Origin: an uncultured bacterium
GTDB lineage: Bacteria; Cyanobacteriota; Vampirovibrionia; Gastranaerophilales; Gastranaerophilaceae
NCBI GenBank assembly: GCA_900551675.1
Contig: URXH01000018.1
Coordinates: 1 to 26,326, forward strand
DNA: 26,326 bases
Direction of reading: 5' to 3'
The position numbers and the translations under genes are program-made. Under the pieces are notes generated by a model. That model worked only from the letters and a program-made list of their open reading frames with translations, searched no databases and was not told the DNA's origin. How positions within the stretch are numbered: the stretch's first letter is position 1; the number at the start of each line of letters is the position of its first letter. Positions 20,919 to 26,326 of this stretch are shown here, piece by piece.

Positions 20919-22158
20919 AGTTTTTGTATATCGGGTATTTTTTACAAAGTTTGAGAGAACGTTCTCTTAAATTTTGTAAGCCCAATTCATTATCTGACGA
21001 AAATATTGCAGATGCAATAATTTTTGCAACTTCTGTCATATCATCTTCTTTAAAGCCTCTGGTTGTAACAGCAGGAACACCTAATCTTATACCGCTTGTA
21101 ACAAAGGGGCTCTGCGGATCATTCGGAACGGTATTTTTGTTTGCGGTAATACCCACACGTTCAAGCACATTCGCCATATCTTTTCCTGTCTTGCCCGTTT
21201 TTCTCAAATCCAGTGTCATTAAATGGTTTTCTGTCATTCCGCCTACAATATCCATGCCTTCATCCATCAAACCCTGTGCTAAAGCTTTTGCGTTTTTCAA
21301 AATCTGTTCTGCATAAGCTTTAAATTCAGGTTTTGAAGCTTCAAGAAGCGCAACAGCTTTTCCTGCAATAATATGTTCAAGAGGACCGCCCTGCATCCCG
21401 GGGAAAACAGCCTTATCAATAATCTGAGCGAATTCCGCGTCGCACATTATAATTCCGCCTCTCGGGCCTCTTAAAGATTTATGCGTTGTTGTTGTTACAA
21501 ACTGTGCATAACCTGCAGGCGAAGGGTGCAAGCCTGCGGCAACAAGCCCTGCAATATGCGCAATATCAGCTAACAGGTATGCTCCTGCTTCATCTGCGAT
21601 TTCTCTAAACTTTTTAAAATCAATAATTTTAGAATAATTGCTTGCCCCGCATATAATAAGTTTTGGCTTATGCTCAAGCGCCATTTTGCGGACATTTTCG
21701 TAATCAATATTTCCGTACTCATCTACACCGTAACTTTTTACATCAAAGTATAAGCCTGAAAAATTAACAGGCGAACCATGAGAAAGATGCCCGCCGTTTG
21801 ACAAATCCATGCCAAGAACCCTATCACCGGGTTTTAAAACAGCCATAAATACAGCCATATTTGCCTGTGCTCCGCTGTGGGGCTGAACATTTGCATGATC
21901 CATATGGAAAAGTTCGCATGCTCTTTTTTGTGCAATTTCTTCTATAACGTCAACATGATCACACCCGTTATAAAAACGTTTATGCGGTTTGCCTTCGGCA
22001 TATTTATTTGTCAGAACACTGCCGCATGCTTCCATAACAGCTTCCGATGTTATATTTTCACTTGCAATAAGCTCAATTGTATTCTGCTGGCGTTCAAATT
22101 CTTTTTCTATCTGCTCTGCTACAACAGGATCAACTTTTTTTATATGTTCTATATGCAT
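20917..22158 (-). CDS. glyA: Serine hydroxymethyltransferase (413 aa)
   Basis: A PLP enzyme that interconverts serine and glycine while moving a one-carbon unit to tetrahydrofolate. Features: IELIASENITSEAVMEACGSVLTNKYAEGKP in short segments at the N-terminus, HSGAQANMAVFMA, and the PLP-Lys in TTTTHKSLRGPRGG (about 222-235). Length and motifs are standard. The frame opens at a GTG (22164), but the GGGAGG ribosome site abuts that GTG and sits six bases from the ATG at 22158, so the ATG is the better start. A TGACAG/CTGTCA hairpin lies just upstream of the ribosome site. Confidence 0.97.
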   Translation of the reverse strand: MHIEHIKKVDPVVAEQIEKEFERQQNTIELIASENITSEAVMEACGSVLTNKYAEGKPHKRFYNGCDHVDVIEEIAQKRACELFHMDHANVQPHSGAQANMAVFMAVLKPGDRVLGMDLSNGGHLSHGSPVNFSGLYFDVKSYGVDEYGNIDYENVRKMALEHKPKLIICGASNYSKIIDFKKFREIADEAGAYLLADIAHIAGLVAAGLHPSPAGYAQFVTTTTHKSLRGPRGGIIMCDAEFAQIIDKAVFPGMQGGPLEHIIAGKAVALLEASKPEFKAYAEQILKNAKALAQGLMDEGMDIVGGMTENHLMTLDLRKTGKTGKDMANVLERVGITANKNTVPNDPQSPFVTSGIRLGVPAVTTRGFKEDDMTEVAKIIASAIFSSDNELGLQNLRERSLKLCKKYPIYKN

Positions 22159-22169
22159 TTTCACCCTCC

Positions 22170-22184
22170 CTGACAGTATCTGTC
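22170..22184 (-). promoter_or_regulatory. Leader hairpin just upstream of the glyA ribosome site
   Basis: A perfect 6-bp palindrome (TGACAG, TAT, CTGTCA), with its end touching the GGGAGG site. Possible translation control or operator; no glycine riboswitch is recognisable. Confidence 0.4.
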
Positions 22185-22231
22185 AAATTTCTAAGATTTT
22201 TACCGGAGATTTCCCTCACATATCTGTTAAA

Positions 22232-22260
22232 ATTATAGGTGAAAATAATTTTCATGACAA
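22232..22260 (-). promoter_or_regulatory. Promoter of glyA
   Basis: On the minus strand TTGTCA, a 17-bp spacer, then TATAAT. It begins just after the stop codon of the second pilin-like gene. The leader is about 65 nt. Confidence 0.7.
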
Positions 22261-22264
22261 TATA

Positions 22265-22987
22265 TTAATTACATTTAGTTTTGCCTTCCCAGCTTAAATC
22301 TTTGCAATGCAGATAATCCATATTTTCATTAAATATAACCCATGCAGTGCAACCGCGTGATGTGTAATATGCGCTAACCGGATTTATACAATTTTCAAAA
22401 GTATATGAACCTGTCCTTCCTTTAGTTCCGTATGGTACAATTGAATTTTCGGTGATTTCAAACCAGAATGCATCTTTACCTACAGTATTAGGTCTTTGTT
22501 TTCCGTTTATATCAACTATAATTGAACCGTAAACTTTTGGCCCGCCTGTTCCCCAGATACCTATTGATGTGCCGTCTGATAAAATAAAAGTTGAAAAATT
22601 GTTTGAACCGCCCGAAAACCTTTCAGAAACTGTACCAAGAGTTTTATAAGCATTCTCTCCAAAGCATCCGCCGTCAGAATTGCAGTCTTTTGCAGAAATC
22701 ATGAATTCTTTGAGACGTTTTGCAATAATATCAGCACCTTTATTATCTATATCTCCAGATGTAATACCCCAGCCGCTCAGGTCGCCGTATTCATTAATGC
22801 TCAATATAAAAGCATTATTAAGCGTTGAATAAACTTTTTTTAATTTTGCAACTGTAGCCTTTTCTCTGTGTTCCTGAATTAAGGCAGGCATAGTTAATGC
22901 AGCAACAACTCCAATAATTCCTAATGTTATCAAAACTTCGGCCAGAGTGAAAGCGGCTTGTTTTTTAAGTGAATAAGTTCGTTTCGT
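22265..22987 (-). pseudogene. Second type IV pilin-like gene, without a recognisable start codon
   Basis: The frame contains KKQAAFTLAEVLITLGIIGV, a standard prepilin N-terminus, then a globular part with Cys and a VDINGKQRPNTVGKDAFWFE stretch resembling the first pilin. The only in-frame TTG (22933) lies inside the hydrophobic helix and would destroy the signal. Reading upstream, the frame stays open to 23164 but has no ATG, GTG or TTG before it. A good ribosome site (GGGAG, seven bases, ATG at 23022) is in another frame and stops after three codons; inserting one base or removing two would join it to the pilin frame. The missing part overlaps a REP-like hairpin. Either it is a start-less pseudogene, or it uses a rare start codon, or a repeat insertion broke it. 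The body of the frame is intact, so the damage, if real, is recent. Confidence 0.7.
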
Positions 22988-22997
22988 GGAATTAGCG

Positions 22998-23020
22998 TCA
23001 TGCTGAACGTCAGAATGACA
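22998..23020. repeat. REP-like hairpin over the 5' end of the pilin gene
   Basis: GTCAT.CTGA-acg-TCAG.ATGAC, an imperfect palindrome related to the ATTCCGAA/CCTGAA hairpins at 1074-1225 and 2329-2378. It lies between the best ribosome site and the FTLAEVL segment. Confidence 0.6.
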
Positions 23021-23072
23021 TGCGCTTACTCCCTCGTCGGGAAAGGAGAAAAATTTTTTTATAATACTTTCT

Positions 23073-23150
23073 ACTTCCTTAGTGCCATAGTATCTTAGTA
23101 TCTTTAATATTGGCTGACATCCAGACCTCTTGCCCTCTGTCAGCTGGGAA
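23073..23150. repeat. Degenerate 8-bp tandem arrays upstream of the pilin gene
   Basis: On the minus strand octamers such as AAGATACT (twice) and ATGGCACT run through 23073-23104. A second stretch near 23112-23145 (octamers like AGGGCAAG, AGGTCTGG) is bounded by GCTGACA/TGTCAGC ends that pair as a hairpin. Same type of structure as the other arrays. Confidence 0.55.
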
Positions 23151-23152
23151 TG

Positions 23153-23162
23153 CCCCCCCCCC
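23153..23162. repeat. 10-base C tract (G10 on the minus strand)
   Basis: Exactly ten C, in the context GC10GATTAAT, between the rmlA stop and the pilin reading frame. A matching tract in the same orientation lies at 26304-26313. Confidence 0.9.
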
Positions 23163-23186
23163 GATTAATATTTCTTAATAAATTCT

Positions 23187-24077
23187 TCATAATAATACTC
23201 CCGCTTTATTTAAAATATTTCTTACATAATCAGAATATTCATTATTCTTAAAACTGTCAAGCCTAATAAGCAAATCTTCTTTTGTTACAAATCCCATGCG
23301 ATAAGCAACTTCTTCAAGACAGGCAATCTTTATGCCCTGATTTTCTTCAACAGTTCTTACAAACTGGCCTGCCTGTAAAAGCGATTGATGAGTTCCGGTA
23401 TCAAGCCAAGCAAAACCGCGTCCGAGAAGTTCAACATTTAACTTATCTTTCTGCAGATATATATTATTCAAATCAGTAATCTCCAGTTCTCCGCGCGAAG
23501 AAGGTTTTAAATTTTTTGCATGCTCGACAACGTTATTATCATAAAAATATAACCCCGTAACCGCATAATTAGATTTCGGATTTTTCGGTTTTTCCTCAAT
23601 GGAAAGGACTTTACCGTAATTATCGAATTCCACTACACCAAACCTTTGCGGGTCTTTCACAGGATATCCGAAAACCGTAGCACCGCCGCTATTCTCAATA
23701 TTTTTCACGACTTTTTTTAACTTGCCTGAAAATCCTCCGCCGTAAAAAATATTATCGCCAAGAATTAAACAAACACAGTCTTTCCCGATAAATTCTTCGC
23801 CAAGAATAAATGCCTGCGCAAGCCCGTCAGGAGACGGCTGTTCTTTATACGAAAAATTAACCCCGAATTGACTGCCGTCTCCAAGAAGCCTTTTAAAATT
23901 CGGTAAATCAAGGGGAGTCGAAATAATAAGAATATCTCTGATGCCCGCAAGCATCAAAACCGAAATCGGATGATAAATCATCGGTTTGTCATAAATCGGT
24001 AAAAGCTGTTTTGAAACCGCAATAGTGCTTGGATGCAATCTCGTGCCCGAACCGCCTGCTAATACTATACCTTTCAT
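23187..24077 (-). CDS. rmlA: Glucose-1-phosphate thymidylyltransferase (296 aa)
   Basis: Makes dTDP-glucose from dTTP and glucose-1-phosphate, the first step of dTDP-L-rhamnose synthesis. Nucleotide loop GIVLAGGSGTRLHPST (3-18), then SKQLLPIYDKPMIYHPISVL, the GDNIFYG active-site region, and RGELEITDLNN near residue 195, all typical of RmlA/RfbA. Length is standard. The frame opens 22 codons earlier at 24143, but the ATG at 24077 has an AGGAGA site and the upstream ATG would overlap its promoter. It is transcribed from its own promoter rather than from the rmlD operon upstream. rmlB and rmlC are not in the window. Confidence 0.96.
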   Translation of the reverse strand: MKGIVLAGGSGTRLHPSTIAVSKQLLPIYDKPMIYHPISVLMLAGIRDILIISTPLDLPNFKRLLGDGSQFGVNFSYKEQPSPDGLAQAFILGEEFIGKDCVCLILGDNIFYGGGFSGKLKKVVKNIENSGGATVFGYPVKDPQRFGVVEFDNYGKVLSIEEKPKNPKSNYAVTGLYFYDNNVVEHAKNLKPSSRGELEITDLNNIYLQKDKLNVELLGRGFAWLDTGTHQSLLQAGQFVRTVEENQGIKIACLEEVAYRMGFVTKEDLLIRLDSFKNNEYSDYVRNILNKAGVLL

Positions 24078-24099
24078 ACATTCTCCTGTTTTTATATAA

Positions 24100-24128
24100 A
24101 TTATATGTGCAAAACAGACATTTGGCAA
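24100..24128 (-). promoter_or_regulatory. Promoter of rmlA
   Basis: On the minus strand TTGCCA, a 17-bp spacer, then TATAAT; leader about 18-20 nt. Divergent from the candidate small RNA promoter at 24147. Confidence 0.75.
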
Positions 24129-24146
24129 GGTATTTTTATGCATCCC

Positions 24147-24175
24147 TTGACAAAATATAAAAAATAGTAAATAAT
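24147..24175 (+). promoter_or_regulatory. Promoter of the candidate small RNA
   Basis: Perfect TTGACA, a 17-bp spacer, then AATAAT. An ATAATA with an 18-bp spacer is the alternative. Start expected near 24182-24185. Confidence 0.5.
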
Positions 24176-24182
24176 AAATATA

Positions 24183-24291
24183 TAGGGAAAAGCCCTAAAG
24201 GGGTACGAGTCCTTTAGAGCTTTCTTAACTCCCTATTTGAAAATGAGTAAAAGCGTTATGGTTATTAACAGGATAAGCCATAACGTTTTTT
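24183..24291 (+). ncRNA. Candidate small RNA in the rmlA-rmlD gap (about 108 nt)
   Basis: Downstream of a TTGACA promoter there are two structured parts. The first is a nested hairpin with GGGA/TCCC (24185-24188 / 24230-24233), AAAGC/GCTTT and CTAAAGG/CCTTTAG pairings. The second is a terminator hairpin, CGTTATGG/CCATAACG (24254-24261 / 24278-24285), followed by six T. No coding frame of note runs on this strand. It does not match 6S, SRP, tmRNA or RNase P RNA by eye. The remainder of the 24078-24433 gap holds the rmlA promoter, an ACCACCT/AGGTGGT hairpin near 24325-24370, and a small reverse-strand frame described separately. Confidence 0.5.
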
Positions 24292-24320
24292 CTGTTATAC
24301 AGAATATCATTTCCTTTCAT
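24225..24320 (-). CDS. Possible 31-aa small frame opposite the candidate small RNA
   Basis: ATG (24320) to TAA gives MKGNDILYNRKNVMAYPVNN and eleven more residues, with AAAGG five bases before the ATG. The frame stays open about 25 codons further upstream with protein-like composition but no standard start. It overlaps the terminator hairpin of the candidate RNA, so both readings cannot easily be true. Low confidence; it may be noise or a remnant. Confidence 0.2.
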   Translation of the reverse strand: MKGNDILYNRKNVMAYPVNNHNAFTHFQIGS

Positions 24321-24433
24321 CACCACCTTTCCGTCAAATTCTCTTAACCAGTCTGTGTCGGAGGTGGTAAACAGGAGCTTACCCTTAATTATAATAAAAT
24401 AAAAACAATTTTAAGGCAATATTTTTAAAAGAA

Positions 24434-25249
24434 TCACGTTCTTAATTTCAAGTAATCTCTTAGTGCCGCCTGCCAGTTTCTGCAAATACCATCATTTTCC
24501 ATAACACTGTATTGAGGGCGTTTTGCAGGACGCGGGAATTCATTTGTCGTGCATGGCAATAGATTTACTTTAAGGCCGGATTGAACAAAAACTTCTCTTG
24601 CAAACCCGTACCAGCTTGTCGCGCCTGAACCGCATACGTGATATGTGCCGTACGGTTTTGACAAAAGTTTTACAATACCGTTTGCAAGTTCAACAGTCCA
24701 CGTAGGGCACCCAATCTGATCATCAACAACTTTAATTTCAGGTTTATCAGAAAGAGAAAGCATCGTCTCAACAAAATTTCTGCCATGATGTCCGTAAAGC
24801 CATGAAGTTCTTGCTATATAATATTTTTCACAAAGGCTTCTGACGGCTTCTTCACCCTCATACTTTGTCATACCGTAATTGTTTACAGGGTTTGTTCTGT
24901 CATCAGGTCTGTAGGGTGAATTTTTTGTTCCGTCAAATACGTAATCAGTTGAAATATACACTAAAGTAATCCCTGATTTTCCACAAGTCTCTGCGATATT
25001 TTCAGTGCCTGTAACATTGATAAGTTCAGCAGTTTTCAAATCTTCCTCAGCTTTATCAACGTTTGTATAAGCTGCACAGTGAATAACAATCTCAGGCTTG
25101 TTTTGTTCCAGAACCGATTTTACCTGCTCATGATTTGTTATATCAAGAGTATCTTTATCAGTTTCAATAACCTCATATCCGTTATCTTCCAGTATCGGGC
25201 ATAAATCCTGCCCGAGCATCCCGCTTGCGCCTGTTACAAGTATTCTCAT
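24434..25249 (-). CDS. rmlD: dTDP-4-dehydrorhamnose reductase (271 aa)
   Basis: NADPH-dependent last step of dTDP-L-rhamnose synthesis. Short-chain dehydrogenase fold with the G7-A-S-G-M-L-G13 nucleotide loop, AAYTNVDKAEED (59-70, typical of RmlD), the catalytic STDYVFDG (100-107) and the YGMTK pair (125-129, Tyr and Lys). Length is standard. Its ATG overlaps the methyltransferase TGA as ATGA, indicating co-translation. No obvious terminator follows within the 356-bp gap. Confidence 0.95.
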   Translation of the reverse strand: MRILVTGASGMLGQDLCPILEDNGYEVIETDKDTLDITNHEQVKSVLEQNKPEIVIHCAAYTNVDKAEEDLKTAELINVTGTENIAETCGKSGITLVYISTDYVFDGTKNSPYRPDDRTNPVNNYGMTKYEGEEAVRSLCEKYYIARTSWLYGHHGRNFVETMLSLSDKPEIKVVDDQIGCPTWTVELANGIVKLLSKPYGTYHVCGSGATSWYGFAREVFVQSGLKVNLLPCTTNEFPRPAKRPQYSVMENDGICRNWQAALRDYLKLRT

Positions 25250-25878
25250 ACTTTTTTACCTTTCTTTTGTATTATAATTGTAAAACCATTTCCTACATTA
25301 TCATCTTTGTCATAATACTCTATTACATTAAAATTCAAATATCTGCATAATTCCAGAACATCCTCTAAAATCCATATTGAATGATGAAAGTCAGCACCAA
25401 ATTCCGCGCAGTCAATTCTGCCTTCATGCCGGTCAATAAGTTCTTGTAAAGATGTTCTTTTTTTATTCCGGTCAAATGTTCTCATTTTATGAGGAATTAT
25501 CATAAAAATATACCCGTCAGGTTTTATTACTCTATACCATTCTTTTAACGCTTTAACAGGGTCAAAAAAATGTTCTAAAACATGAGATGAAATCACGAAA
25601 TCAAAACTTTCATCCTCGAAAGGCAAATCATCACCTGACGCAACAACATCTACTTTTTTAACATTGTGTCCAAATCTTTTTTGTTCTCTGTTATAAACAT
25701 CATCAGGAGAATCGTGTTTTGAGACATCAATATTTATTGTATCAAGCATAAAATCACACTGTGCAGAAGCGCCTATTTCTATACCTTTTAACCCGTTTAA
25801 AAGTTTATATGCTCTTTTAGATGCCGGAAATTTTATTATCTTTCTTAAATGTTTTTTTATAAAATTTTTGATAGTCAA
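25246..25878 (-). CDS. Class I SAM-dependent methyltransferase (210 aa)
   Basis: Methyltransferase_11-type fold. Motif I is degenerate (GIEIGASAQCDF, 32-43), with the acidic residue of the next strand in NIDVSKHDS, the DLPFEDESFDFVISSHVLEH segment (85-104) that is typical of the family, and VIKPDGYIFMIIPH further on. Cytosolic. Substrate not predictable; the neighbours suggest it methylates a surface sugar. The start is TTG at 25878 with AGGAG six bases upstream; no ATG gives a better fit. It shares 4 bp with rmlD and begins 35 bp after the GT92-like gene. Confidence 0.88.
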   Translation of the reverse strand: MTIKNFIKKHLRKIIKFPASKRAYKLLNGLKGIEIGASAQCDFMLDTINIDVSKHDSPDDVYNREQKRFGHNVKKVDVVASGDDLPFEDESFDFVISSHVLEHFFDPVKALKEWYRVIKPDGYIFMIIPHKMRTFDRNKKRTSLQELIDRHEGRIDCAEFGADFHHSIWILEDVLELCRYLNFNVIEYYDKDDNVGNGFTIIIQKKGKKV

Positions 25879-25913
25879 AGTTTACTCCTGATAAAATTTT
25901 TAAGCTATTTGCA

Positions 25914-26324
25914 TTATTTGTTTATCTTCATCCTCTTTTTTAATTCAGGTAAATATTTTTGTATTGCGTAATCAAAAGTATATTCAGAAAAATTTACATA
26001 TTCTTCCACGTAAATACGCTTCTTATCATTATCAGCATTACCTCTAGCAGTTTTTTTTATATATTCTTCTACTGATTTTGAATGGTAATGATTTATTCTA
26101 ATTTTTTGAGAAGTATGTATCTTTGTAAACGGTCCATAAATTGTTTCAAAATTCTCATTAACACCACATTTGTAATGTTTATATATAGCGTAATGCGGGT
26201 TAAAAATAGCCAAAACCTTTTTGGGATTAACTATTGACTTGATATGCAAATTTACTTTATCATTATAATCTTTTTTGACTCTTGTATAATTAGCCGTAAC
26301 AAGCCCCCCCCCCGATAATGGTAG
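25914..26324 (-). CDS. GT92-like glycosyltransferase, C-terminal part, cut by the window edge
   Basis: The C-terminal region resembles the GT92/DUF23 family: LHIKSIVNPKKVLAIFNPHY, then KIRINHYHSKSVEEYIKKTARG. These transfer sugars onto surface glycans. A TTG at 26249 could be mistaken for a start, but the homology runs upstream (ANYTR.KKDYNDKVNLHIKS) and the frame is open past it through the G10 tract to the edge, where the family-like GLVTANYTR sits immediately after the G run. The 5' part is outside the window. Frame continuity across the G10 run cannot be judged, so an off-frame copy is possible. Confidence 0.75.
   Translation of the reverse strand, partial: LPLSGGGLVTANYTRVKKDYNDKVNLHIKSIVNPKKVLAIFNPHYAIYKHYKCGVNENFETIYGPFTKIHTSQKIRINHYHSKSVEEYIKKTARGNADNDKKRIYVEEYVNFSEYTFDYAIQKYLPELKKRMKINK
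26304..26313. repeat. 10-base C tract (G10) inside the GT92-like reading frame
   Basis: Exactly ten C in the context GC10GATAAT, the same length, orientation and flanks as the tract at 23153-23162. On the coding strand it would be Gly codons just before GLVTANYTR. Confidence 0.9.
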
Positions 26325-26326
26325 TG

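Noticed and set aside
22159..22164. GTG start of glyA two codons upstream of the ATG
   Set aside because: The ribosome site directly abuts the GTG, leaving no spacing, whereas it lies six bases from the ATG at 22158.
9152..23150. CRISPR array reading of the short repeats
   Set aside because: Units are 5-8 bp, contiguous, degenerate and without unique spacers; no cas genes are present.
24195..24225. tRNA-like piece around GGTACGAGTCC
   Set aside because: No acceptor stem, CCA end or cloverleaf fits; the bases are explained by the nested hairpin.
24330..24420. SRP RNA or tmRNA suggested by a CTGTTTACC string on the minus strand
   Set aside because: The conserved GGAAGGAAGCAGCC-type SRP loop is absent, and the small frame does not look like a tmRNA tag.
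26249..26249. TTG at 26249 as the start of a 111-aa complete gene
   Set aside because: Family-like sequence continues in frame upstream to the window edge, so the gene is a truncated GT92-like protein rather than a short one.

Overview
This is an AT-rich chromosomal window with very few RNA genes and a typical Gram-negative-style housekeeping set. The best guess at its source is an uncultured, gut-type non-photosynthetic relative of the cyanobacteria (Gastranaerophilales / 'Melainabacteria'). That is an inference from four things: type IV pilin-like proteins with FTLAEVLxTLGxxGVVAAxTMP starts, a GGGtGRT/NifU-like gene pair, several small lineage-style proteins (one starting with a SNINFTG stretch), and the overall protein flavour. 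No rRNA gene or other decisive marker is present, so the assignment is tentative. No tRNA, rRNA, CRISPR array, transposase or integrase was found.

Layout. 1-1283: a pilin-like gene on the minus strand and a 152-bp element bounded by a perfect 29-bp inverted repeat. 1284-3221: an operon of a NifU-like Fe-S scaffold and a GGGtGRT protein. 3222-8334: a five-gene minus-strand signalling operon, in transcription order TPR-GAF-HD-GYP protein, secreted TPR protein, two NarL-type response regulators and a pentapeptide-repeat protein. It contains no histidine kinase. 8446-11298: a plus-strand run of a GT2 glycosyltransferase, an M48-like protein that has lost its zinc-binding residues, and two tandem zinc-ribbon proteins. 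11282-13913: phosphohexomutase, prephenate dehydratase (pheA) and holo-ACP synthase (acpS). 14023-15124: an isolated phage-type tail fibre and its probable assembly protein. 15168-18110: a lineage-specific protein, tyrS, cysE and a 67-aa protein. 18329-19570: two unrecognised small proteins. 19764-22158: a WecA/TagO-type sugar-phosphate transferase and glyA. 22265-22987: a second pilin-like gene that lacks any recognisable start codon. 23187 to the right edge: a cell-surface polysaccharide block with rmlA, rmlD, a SAM methyltransferase and the 3' part of a GT92-like glycosyltransferase.

Themes. Envelope and surface functions dominate (GT2, TagO-like, rmlA/rmlD, methyltransferase, GT92, two pilins, tail fibre). 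They sit beside a c-di-GMP-type signalling operon that could regulate surface behaviour. Many promoters are readable, and several are arranged divergently or overlapping.

The least ordinary signals are non-coding. Gene-to-gene gaps carry degenerate 7-8-bp tandem arrays, three of them mirrored into long imperfect hairpins. Two 10-base C tracts in the same orientation bracket the polysaccharide block, one of them inside a glycosyltransferase reading frame. A promoter-hairpin-terminator unit at 24147-24291 looks like an undescribed small RNA.
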